This document shows positions 9,301 to 16,189 of a stretch of DNA of 64,000 nucleotides, one piece after another; position 1 is the first letter of the stretch, and each line of letters opens with the position of its first letter. Source of the stretch: an uncultured Cohaesibacter sp. (GTDB lineage Bacteria; Pseudomonadota; Alphaproteobacteria; Rhizobiales; Cohaesibacteraceae); assembly GCF_963678225.1 (NCBI RefSeq), contig NZ_OY782764.1, forward strand, positions 2,981,001-3,045,000, in the 5' to 3' direction. Below the pieces are notes generated by a model. The model saw nothing but the letters and a program-made list of their open reading frames with translations, made no database searches and was not told the DNA's origin. The translations under genes and the position numbers were made by a program.

Positions 9301-10361
9301 GTACCCTCAGAGCCCAGATCAAAGGCCATTTTCATGTCCAGACTGCTATCCCGATTGTCCAGAAAGCCATTGGCTTCAAGACGCGCCAATCCTGAGGCAA
9401 AGGAGAATTGCTTCAGCTCGATCACATCCTCTTGCGACTGCTCAAGCGAAAGGTCGATGTTGCTGGTGCCGGCAACGAGGGGGAGAACAGACTGGGGCAG
9501 GAAGGGCGAGAGCTTGCCCAGCAGCTTCGCATTGACACGCGATCCGCTTTCATCAAAGCCGACGACCACTTGCCCGCTGACAGTGGTTTTTCCATCAAGC
9601 TTGACGGCAAGGTCCGAGCGCCAGTCATCCGCCGGTCCGTCTCCTTTAAGGGTCACATCAACGGCGGGCAGATTGGCAATATCCATCAGACGCGCAGCGA
9701 GGCCTCCACGCGGCTCAGTGAATGTCAGGTCCAACAGCCGCTGATTTGCAGCAGGTTTGAGCGTCCAGCGCGCGCTAAGCCCATCCTCGAGGGCGTCCAG
9801 ATAATGAAGATCGAGCACCCCGTTTGTCTGGAAGGGAGCGCCAACAAGCGCCATGTTACCAGCCAGAGTGAGTTTTGCCTCTTTGCCCAAGAGGGGGTCA
9901 CCAAGAAAGATTTTCCCGATGGACAAGCTGTCGATCCGCGCTTCAACGGCTGGCAGGGTAGGGATAAGGGAGCCATCGCTGCTGATTTCCTGCGTCGGTT
10001 GGCTGCTCGCCAGCGGCGGACGCTCAACCGATAGTTCATCCAGCGAGAGCGTATCCACCGACAGGGTGAGGCCAAACAGATCCGCAAGAGAATAGCGGCC
10101 AGACAGCCCCTTGGCGGTGAGCCATGTTCCATCTTTGTCGGACAAGGCAATTTGGCCGATCTCTATGTCGCCCAGAAGACTGTCGACCCCTGAAATCTCG
10201 ACCTTTTGCTCTTCGCTGCTGGCGATGGAATTGACCAAAGACGTTGTCATCGATAGCCCGAAGCTGGTGGCAAGCAGGAGATAGCCGACCAGCAGCAGCG
10301 CAAGGATCAAAAAGAGTAGACTATAGAAACCCCGGAATACCAGGGTGCGAGCAGACGTCAT
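6363..10361 (-). CDS. tamB: Translocation and assembly module TamB (AsmA/DUF490 superfamily)
   Basis: A 1332-residue envelope protein, a usual length for TamB. It has one N-terminal membrane anchor (about residues 8-35) and a long periplasmic part of repeating beta strands rich in Leu, Ala, Ser and Gly. The C-terminal TamB domain carries conserved segments such as GRLEILTKRLDFDSGTVTF, LPEDEILAHLFF and LSAIQLAQLANAV. TamB bridges the periplasm to TamA and is implicated in outer-membrane protein assembly and lipid transport between membranes. The gene follows tamA after 52 bases in the same direction, the common proteobacterial arrangement. It converges with the Amt fusion gene; the 46-base gap between them shows no strong terminator. 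Confidence 0.93.
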   Translation of the reverse strand: MTSARTLVFRGFYSLLFLILALLLVGYLLLATSFGLSMTTSLVNSIASSEEQKVEISGVDSLLGDIEIGQIALSDKDGTWLTAKGLSGRYSLADLFGLTLSVDTLSLDELSVERPPLASSQPTQEISSDGSLIPTLPAVEARIDSLSIGKIFLGDPLLGKEAKLTLAGNMALVGAPFQTNGVLDLHYLDALEDGLSARWTLKPAANQRLLDLTFTEPRGGLAARLMDIANLPAVDVTLKGDGPADDWRSDLAVKLDGKTTVSGQVVVGFDESGSRVNAKLLGKLSPFLPQSVLPLVAGTSNIDLSLEQSQEDVIELKQFSFASGLARLEANGFLDNRDSSLDMKMAFDLGSEGTQIELQQQDAPSLMIGHVGLKGRMSGTLQKAALTLDGSVASLSQDAITLENASLSVTAPELDIENREGVINATMALDQLATGSAPLDAILSGDKTLLVESALDGETIRLNKAELVAGLASLTAEGSYAPDTLALDGTLALSDIKPLNEGLSGALGGDFSVEGTTSNPRLTLALRGQSLSVYDKSIENLKLDLASNAAPDATLTLSAQYDGSPIESTLELVTNEDGSRSINQLSVTAPGAEVTGTLTLSPAGLATGDLNAAIKDFAALGPLLLQPDLKGSLKADIALSASDGKQSVSVDASAPDLAMKDIALSDLSLKSQINDATGVMSMNSSLSVERISASGETIRSLKANMKGGNGTLPFSMTAQVSQAPLALEGKLLQQEGQTTLALDRFTGSWKGIDLGLVEPVRVDLTNGASLTNALKLSVDSGLVTVSGSAGDQLALDVALDALPLAIAEKVAPTGETPTGQLDLTAKISGSSAAPEASWQGTVSGLSVRSTRQAGVPQLEISSSGRFANNSVSLQNHLTGGGADLNVNGSLALSRQSMDIAAEGSVPFSLAARSLADAGLQLEGGASVSAKVTGTFSAPNINGTITTKGARFSEFSSGIVLRDLGGTVRLAGQQASIESVTGRLGQKGTLTVNGTIGLDANAGLPADITVTIRDGNYKYEEILTSLFNANMNLKGELTGASVISGQVDLKTTEILIPESLPSSVSPVDVSHKNAQGRVAEQAEKFAPKAQSDSNANAGPAMRLDLDIQAPRSIYIRGRGMDAELGGSIRITGTTADPRPLGTIAMQRGRLEILTKRLDFDSGTVTFAGTLDPALDFSATSTNSGTTYTVSVEGYASAPEISLSSSPTLPEDEILAHLFFDKELSELSAIQLAQLANAVATLSGVNSGPGVLDRLRNMAGIDNIDIKSDAETNETTVGVGRYINDRTYINVEKSTASDAGKVSIDLDITDQIKAHGEASSDGETKAGIFFERDY

Positions 10362-10413
10362 AGTGGCCTCATGTCTGGAGAGTCTGGAGAATCAGTTCAA
10401 CAGATGATTACAA

Positions 10414-12405
10414 CTAGAATGCCTGTCCTAGGCCCAGATAAACACCAAATTTGGGCTCATCCTGTATTTTCTTGAGAGGAACGGCCACATCAAGGCGTAA
10501 TGGACCGATGGGCGTGAGATAGCGCACACCTGCACCGACGCCGGTGTACCATTCGTTTTCAAACTTGGGCATGGAGCTGTTGAACGTGTTGCCGACATCA
10601 ACAAAGGCGGCAAGGCCGATGCTATCGGTTACCTTCATGCGAGCTTCAAGTGACCCCGCAATATAGGAGCGTCCGCCGGTCGGGTCGTTGCTGGAATCGC
10701 GTGGTCCCGCCATCTGGTAGGAATAGCCGCGAATGGAGCCGCCACCACCGGTAAAGAAGCGTCGGTCGGTTGGCACATCGCTCTTGGATGCGCCCACGAT
10801 GGTGCCAGCAGAGATTTTGCCAGCCAAGACAAAGCGTTTGGCCCTGTCCAGAGACTGATAGGCAGAAAGGGTTGCGCTCGTTTTGAGGAAGCCGATAGAG
10901 CCATCGCTGCTGATGGTTGGTTCCGCATCAATCAGCGCATAGAACCCCTCGGTCGGGTCCAGCTTGCTGTCGCGCTTGTCATAGGCCAGTTCCAGCGGCG
11001 TGGAGAAAAGCAGATTGGTGTCTGTGCCCGAGCTGTCCGTAATGCGCGCATATTCAGTCTTGAAGGCCGCGCGGGTCGAGAGCGCGTCGGTCCACTGATA
11101 GCTGAGCCCCACTTCGCCACTGACAGCGCGCTTCTGATAGGCTTCGGGATTGCTGAAATCCATCGAAAGCTTGGCATCGAACGTGCTGGCAGGACCAATG
11201 ACACCGGGCTTCTTGAATATGATGTCGGCGTTATAATCCAGATCCTTGACGTCATCCTGGCCTATATTGGCGATCGAGCCCTGAACGCGCAGGCTTTCAG
11301 CTCCGCCAAACAGGTTGCGATGCACCCAATAGCCTTCCAATCCGACGCCATCCAGATTGCCGATGGTGACACCGGCGCCGATGGTGCGGAACTTGCGCTC
11401 CTTGACGGAAATCTCAACCGGCAGGCTCCCGTCATCCAGCACCGCATCGGCCGGTTTGACGATAACGCTGTCAAACACCCCAAGCGCACGCAGATTTCGG
11501 CTGGCCTTGGTAATGGCTTCGGGACTGTAGGTCTCGCCGACGGGAATGTTGGCCTGCTGGATGATCAGGTCGCTTTTGACATCTTTGTTGCCGGTCACAG
11601 TCACCTGCCCGAGACGGGCACGCGGGCCATGGTCAACGCGCAGTGTGACATCCAGCTTGCCGGTCTTGTGGTCGGCAGCAAGGGAGCGCTCTTCGATCTT
11701 TGCAAGAGCAAAGCCGCGCTTCTTGTAATCGGCGACAATGGCGCTTTCTGCATCCAGAACCAGCTGGGAATAGGCAGGAGACCCCGCGATGACACCATAT
11801 TCACCAAGATCGATCGCTTCCCCGTTGCTCAACTGGGCATCCGGTTTGGAGAAGGTGAATACGCGTCCGCTCGATACAGACACGGCGACCTTCGCCGGGC
11901 CAGCTGAAGACAATTCCTCATCCAGCGGCACGCGATCATAGCGTTCGCCATTGACGGTTATATCCACCGTGCCGCCATAAAGGCCTTTTTGGTAGAGCGC
12001 GGCAATGAGGCGTTTCTGGTCGCTTCGTGCGCGCATCAGCAGGCCTGTGGTGCCGGAAGCTGGCTCTTCCTCTTTCTCGATCAGAAGAGATGCATCTTTC
12101 AGCTCATCGGTCAGTTCTTCGTCATCACTCGTCAGCGTGACGGTGTAGTTGACAGGGTCTGGAATATCGGCTGTCGGTTCTGCGTCGGAGACGGCTTTGA
12201 TGCCACTGGTGCTGAACTCATAACCAAACAACTCGAATGCAGCGGCCGGACTGGTCCAGCCCACAGACAGAAGCGCGCTCGCAAGGCAGAGCGCAACAAG
12301 AGGAGAACCTCCTTTGCGGGCTAGCCTTGTTTGAGCGCTGGATTGTCGCTCTGCATTATGTGTCAGCCGAGACAGCAAAATTACATACTCCGAACTCAAT
12401 GGCAT
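10414..12405 (-). CDS. tamA: Outer-membrane assembly protein TamA (BamA/Omp85 family)
   Basis: A 663-residue Omp85-family protein. After an unusually long N-terminal stretch of about 30 residues comes a hydrophobic signal segment ending SPAAA-FELFG. POTRA-like domains fill about residues 75-330 (for example TVTGNKDVKSDLIIQQANIP). The rest is a 16-strand barrel with the diagnostic loop RRFFTGGGGSIRGY and a C-terminal aromatic residue (GLGQAF) for BAM recognition. It is the outer-membrane partner of TamB, encoded just downstream. The initiator is uncertain: no in-frame ATG lies between the given start and the signal segment, so a GTG or TTG start nearer the signal peptide is possible. Confidence 0.92.
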   Translation of the reverse strand: MPLSSEYVILLSRLTHNAERQSSAQTRLARKGGSPLVALCLASALLSVGWTSPAAAFELFGYEFSTSGIKAVSDAEPTADIPDPVNYTVTLTSDDEELTDELKDASLLIEKEEEPASGTTGLLMRARSDQKRLIAALYQKGLYGGTVDITVNGERYDRVPLDEELSSAGPAKVAVSVSSGRVFTFSKPDAQLSNGEAIDLGEYGVIAGSPAYSQLVLDAESAIVADYKKRGFALAKIEERSLAADHKTGKLDVTLRVDHGPRARLGQVTVTGNKDVKSDLIIQQANIPVGETYSPEAITKASRNLRALGVFDSVIVKPADAVLDDGSLPVEISVKERKFRTIGAGVTIGNLDGVGLEGYWVHRNLFGGAESLRVQGSIANIGQDDVKDLDYNADIIFKKPGVIGPASTFDAKLSMDFSNPEAYQKRAVSGEVGLSYQWTDALSTRAAFKTEYARITDSSGTDTNLLFSTPLELAYDKRDSKLDPTEGFYALIDAEPTISSDGSIGFLKTSATLSAYQSLDRAKRFVLAGKISAGTIVGASKSDVPTDRRFFTGGGGSIRGYSYQMAGPRDSSNDPTGGRSYIAGSLEARMKVTDSIGLAAFVDVGNTFNSSMPKFENEWYTGVGAGVRYLTPIGPLRLDVAVPLKKIQDEPKFGVYLGLGQAF

Positions 12406-12739
12406 TTTGAGGCGATGAGACCTGATCAGCCTCGGTCAGCTAATACTAGCTTAACCAAATTTTCCAAATAAATTGTAATTATTTACCCTGATACGCAAAT
12501 TGTTCTCATCTAGTTCAGATTCAATAGCACATTGAAAATAATTCAGAAAGTCTCGTCCGAAAAATAGACACCGCGCAGCTTGACGCTGGTGGCCCGAAAA
12601 GGGAAATAAAAGTCCATGGAGCACTCTATTGCGACATATTCTGAGTGTTTGATATGTTCAGATTTGACAAAATTTCAAATTTGGCTTTAGCTTTTGATAT
12701 TCATTTCCAGATTGCTCTTCTTCAGACAAGGTATTTTTG
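12406..12739. promoter_or_regulatory. Divergent intergenic region between tamA and the LysR gene
   Basis: 334 AT-rich bases carrying promoters for tamA (minus) and the LysR gene (plus). The stretch near 12660-12690 (GACAAAATTTCAAATTTGGC) has partial dyad symmetry and a LysR-like T-N11-A spacing, close enough to the regulator start to suit autoregulation, but it is AT-rich and could be chance. No gene seen. Confidence 0.35.
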
Positions 12740-13687
12740 ATGGATATTCGCAATTACACCAGCTTTGTTGCCGTGGCCGAATTGATGAATTTCACAAAGG
12801 CCGCGGAACGGTTGAATATCACCCAGTCTGCCCTTTCCCGACAGGTCAAGGCGCTTGAAGATTATCTGGGTGTAAAACTTTTCGAGAAGTCTGGCCGTAA
12901 TATACGCTTCACGCCGCAGGGCGAGGCACTGCTGGCCAAGATCAACAATGTTCTGGTGGCCGACAGGGAGCTTCGAACCTTTGCTGACGATCTCACCGAG
13001 GGGGAATCCGGCCTTCTCAAAATTGGCGCATGCTCGCAACTGATCGAACGCTATATGCCGAGCTTTCTGAAGAAATGGACCGAAGACAATCCCGACATCG
13101 AGATACGCCTTGAAGATGGCGGTGGACCGGAGCTGGCGAGCAAGCTGGTGGATGGTGTCTTCCACCTGACCATCAGCGCCGAACCGTCCGCTCCGATCGA
13201 GGTTTTGGAAAGCCGTCCTCTGGGGCAGCTCGGTTTTCTGGCGGTTGGTGGCGCGGAGTTTCTGGGCAATGAAGCCGATCTGATCGAAATTGAAGAGCTG
13301 CTCAGCCTGCCCATTCTCACGCTCAACAAGAAGCATGTCTCCCGTGAGGTGTTTGACGCAGCCTGTCGGGTGAGCGGAACTGTGCCGCGTGTGGTTTTGG
13401 AGAGCAATTCGCCCCACACGCTGCTGGCCATGTCTATTGGCGGCAATGGCGTTGCCGTTGTGCCATCATCTACCCAGCCGCAGGGGCCGAAGCTGCGCAG
13501 CCGCCCCATAGCGCTCAAGGGCGAACCGATTACTTTCGGCATTTGCGCCATGTGGAATGTGCGCCAACCGCTGCCTGCCTATGGTCAGCGCTTTATTGAT
13601 TCCCTTGGGGACCATATTTGCAACGAGCAATATCAGGAAGAATTTTCACTTCAATCCGTACAATATGGGCATCTGCAGGTCATATAA
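12740..13687 (+). CDS. LysR-family transcriptional regulator
   Basis: A 315-residue LysR-type regulator. ATG 12740 is chosen over an upstream TTG, with AAGG about ten bases before it. The N-terminal winged helix is classical (FTKAAERLNITQSALSRQVK, about residues 18-37), followed by a linker helix and a periplasmic-binding-like effector domain from about residue 90. It is transcribed in the same direction as the ABC importer/SMP-30 operon that begins 171 bases downstream and is its obvious candidate regulator. The inducer is unknown. The usual divergent layout of LysR and target is not used here. Confidence 0.9.
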   Translation: MDIRNYTSFVAVAELMNFTKAAERLNITQSALSRQVKALEDYLGVKLFEKSGRNIRFTPQGEALLAKINNVLVADRELRTFADDLTEGESGLLKIGACSQLIERYMPSFLKKWTEDNPDIEIRLEDGGGPELASKLVDGVFHLTISAEPSAPIEVLESRPLGQLGFLAVGGAEFLGNEADLIEIEELLSLPILTLNKKHVSREVFDAACRVSGTVPRVVLESNSPHTLLAMSIGGNGVAVVPSSTQPQGPKLRSRPIALKGEPITFGICAMWNVRQPLPAYGQRFIDSLGDHICNEQYQEEFSLQSVQYGHLQVI

Positions 13688-13708
13688 TCGTTTGATTTTT
13701 GCGTAAAA

Positions 13709-13723
13709 CTGCAATCCATGCAG
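13709..13723. promoter_or_regulatory. Candidate operator dyad 1 ahead of the ABC/SMP-30 operon
   Basis: CTGCA-ATCCA-TGCAG is a perfect 5-base inverted repeat 136 bases before the first permease start. It lies in the only gap between the LysR gene and the operon. The role as an operator is inferred from position and symmetry. Confidence 0.35.
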
Positions 13724-13754
13724 AATGCGCATGGTTTATACGTAAAAATATTCA

Positions 13755-13772
13755 TTGGACGTGCTGGTCCAA
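13755..13772. promoter_or_regulatory. Candidate operator dyad 2 ahead of the ABC/SMP-30 operon
   Basis: TTGGAC-GTGCTG-GTCCAA is a perfect 6-base inverted repeat with its centre 32 bases after that of dyad 1 and 86 bases before the first permease start. It could be a regulator site or a small hairpin in the leader. No uridine tract follows, so it is not a terminator. Confidence 0.4.
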
Positions 13773-13858
13773 CTGACGCTACGCTGCTCATTGTTTAGGC
13801 AAGAAGGCTTGCTGCATCATTATTATGCAGTGCTAAGCACGGAGTAGGGTAGCGCACA

Positions 13859-14830
13859 ATGAGCTTCATAAAAAATCTCAATCAGGAAAGCATCGTGCTG
13901 GCGATTACGGTGATTATGTTTGCGCTGGCGTCGTTGCTTCTGCCGGGTTTCTTCACGGCAAACAATCTGGTTGCCATTGTGCGCTCTGTTTCCGTATTGG
14001 GGATCCTTGCCCTTGGCATGGCCATGATCATTATCGGTCGTGGCATTGACCTTTCCATGGTGGCCATCATGGCCATGTCCGTTGCCTGCTATCTGCAAAT
14101 GCTCAATTCGGGCATGGGCGAGGGCAGTGCGCTTGTTCTGGCTTTGGCTGGCGTGTTGGCCATCGGGCTGATCAATGGCGTTTTGGTGGCCTATGCCGAT
14201 GTACCTGCTATTTTCGTAACGCTGGCCAGCTCATCTTTCGTTTTCGGTTTTGTGCGGTCCCAGCTGATCAATACCGATGCTGTCCCTGTGCCATCCGGGC
14301 ACTGGGTCGAGATCCTCGGCGGTATGCGCTTTATGAGTATTCCGGTTGAGGTCTTCCTCTTTGCCGGTCTGGCCTTTGCCACCTTTTTGTTCCTGCGTTA
14401 CAGCAAGTGGGGACGCTATGTCTATTATGCAGGCGACAACCCGGAAGCTGCGCGCAACTCTGGCATGCCGGTCCGTCCTATGATGGTGCTGCGTTATGTG
14501 ATTTCCGCGCTCATTGCCTTCATCGCCGGTATTCTGACGGCCGCCAGCCTGCATTCCATCAACACCCGTATCGTTAACTCCAACCTGCTCTATGACATTG
14601 TGCTGATCACGGTCATTGGCGGTATTGGTCTTTCTGGCGGCAAAGGGGGCGTGCGCAACGTTTTGTTCGGCGCGGCCCTGATCGGCATCATGCTCAACGC
14701 CATGACGATCATCGATATTCCTCTGCTCTACCAGAATCTCATCAAGGCCGGCATCCTGCTGGGCGCCATCATCGTCGACGGTATTCTCAATCCGCGCGAT
14801 GAACAGACGGCGCAGCAGGGAGACATTTAA
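13859..14830 (+). CDS. ABC sugar-type transporter permease (RbsC family), first of two
   Basis: A 323-residue integral membrane protein of the BPD_transp_2/RbsC family with eight to ten hydrophobic segments. Family features are GMAMIIIGRGIDLSMVAIMA near residues 55-75 and GGIGLSGGKGGVRNV near 255-270. It is the first gene of the operon, followed by the binding protein (123-base gap) and then a second, larger permease. Two different RbsC-type permeases imply a heterodimeric membrane channel. The substrate is probably a sugar, polyol or related solute judging only from the family. Confidence 0.9.
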   Translation: MSFIKNLNQESIVLAITVIMFALASLLLPGFFTANNLVAIVRSVSVLGILALGMAMIIIGRGIDLSMVAIMAMSVACYLQMLNSGMGEGSALVLALAGVLAIGLINGVLVAYADVPAIFVTLASSSFVFGFVRSQLINTDAVPVPSGHWVEILGGMRFMSIPVEVFLFAGLAFATFLFLRYSKWGRYVYYAGDNPEAARNSGMPVRPMMVLRYVISALIAFIAGILTAASLHSINTRIVNSNLLYDIVLITVIGGIGLSGGKGGVRNVLFGAALIGIMLNAMTIIDIPLLYQNLIKAGILLGAIIVDGILNPRDEQTAQQGDI

Positions 14831-14953
14831 AGCAAGCCCCGTAAAGATCCCGCAAGATCCCACTACACCCACAAAGTCCAGAACCAACAGTATCTATACC
14901 AATAAAAACCAAAAATCCGAGCAATCACAATCCTTTCCAACAGAGGGACAGAC

Positions 14954-15985
14954 ATGAACATCATCAAGACCCTTATGGCCGCGACTGCGGCGCTTACCAT
15001 CAGCTCAGCCGCCCTTGTTACGCAGGCCGCTGCCGCCGGCGACCCTGCACCACAGATCTATGCAAAGGCCATGGAAGGCAAGCGTATCATGCTCGTGCCG
15101 ATGGCCATGGGCTTCGACCTGGCTCAGGGCTGGGCCGCTATCCTGAAGCGTGAAGTGGACGCCTTTGGCGGCATCTTCGAAACCCGCGATCCCAACTGGA
15201 GCGTGGAAGCTGGCGCACAGGCCATCACCGAAGCCATTGCCTCAGAAAACAAGCCTGACGTTCTGATTGTCATGTCACCGGACATGAACTCCTATTCCAA
15301 GCTGATGAAGCGCGCCCAGAAGGCTGGCATCTATGTCATCCTCGTGGACAACCCGGCCAACTTCAAGGCTGATGCCTATGTTGGTAGTGATTGGACACAG
15401 CTTGGCCGTCTGGAAGCGGAAGCCGTTGTCAAAGGCTGTGGCCCGGATTCTTCCAAGAAGATTGGTCTGGTTCAGGGCGATCAGGTCAACGCAACCAGCC
15501 TGTTCCAATATGCAGGCATCATGGAAGTGCTCGCCAAATATCCTGAATTTGAAGTGGTCGCCAAGCCTGATTCCAACTGGGATGCCACCACCTCGCGTAA
15601 CGTGACCACCACCATGTTGCAGCAGAATCCTGATATCTGCGGCATCATCGACTTCTGGGATGGGGATGCCTCTGGTGCAGCTGCGGCAATTCGCGATGCT
15701 GGCAAGCAGGACGATGTTTTCCTTGTCACCACGGGCGGTGGTGAGAAAACCGCGGACTGTGATCTCATTGAAGATGGCACCTACGGCGCCGTGGTCATGA
15801 CGGACCTGGCTCAGGAAACCCACAATATGGTGGCGATCATCAAATATCTGCTCCAGAGCGGTCAGCCTGCAGGCACTTCAGCGCCGTATATCTACACGCT
15901 GCTGAAGGCAACCACCAAAGACAACCTCAAGGCTGACAGCTGCTGGGATCTTGCTGCACTTCAGGCAGAAGCTGCTGGCGAATAA
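14954..15985 (+). CDS. Periplasmic sugar-binding-type protein of the ABC importer
   Basis: A 343-residue Periplasmic_binding_4-type (ribose/xylose-like) binding protein. A signal peptide occupies about residues 1-27 and ends around TQAAAAG. The body has the two-lobed pattern with segments such as VLIVMSPDMNSYSKLMKRAQ, YVILVDNPA and GIIDFWDGDASGAAAAIRDA. A good ribosome site (GAGGGACAG) precedes the start. It sits between the two permease genes, and a perfect stem-loop lies just after its stop, as is common after highly expressed binding-protein genes. Ligand unknown. Confidence 0.9.
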   Translation: MNIIKTLMAATAALTISSAALVTQAAAAGDPAPQIYAKAMEGKRIMLVPMAMGFDLAQGWAAILKREVDAFGGIFETRDPNWSVEAGAQAITEAIASENKPDVLIVMSPDMNSYSKLMKRAQKAGIYVILVDNPANFKADAYVGSDWTQLGRLEAEAVVKGCGPDSSKKIGLVQGDQVNATSLFQYAGIMEVLAKYPEFEVVAKPDSNWDATTSRNVTTTMLQQNPDICGIIDFWDGDASGAAAAIRDAGKQDDVFLVTTGGGEKTADCDLIEDGTYGAVVMTDLAQETHNMVAIIKYLLQSGQPAGTSAPYIYTLLKATTKDNLKADSCWDLAALQAEAAGE

Positions 15986-16000
15986 AAGTCACGATCTGGT

Positions 16001-16027
16001 CTGGCAGCGCTTTAGGGGCGCTGCCAG
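16001..16027 (+). terminator. Stem-loop after the binding-protein gene (attenuator or mRNA-stabilising)
   Basis: Perfect 10-base stem CTGGCAGCGC / GCGCTGCCAG with a 7-base loop, 15 bases after the binding-protein stop. No uridine tract follows, so partial termination or protection of the upstream message from 3' decay is more likely than full termination. This would let the binding protein be made in excess over the second permease. Confidence 0.6.
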
Positions 16028-16189
16028 CCTTAATCAGGCACGGGCAGGCTGCCCGTTCCACTCCGCCTCCTTGCCGGTGCTGATCGGCAGTCAAGCAGGT
16101 GGAATCTTTGTTTTTTCTATTCCCACTCCGTCTCTTTCTGGAATCCTCCCTTATGTGACGGATGGCTCAAGTCGTCGGAAAATTGATAG

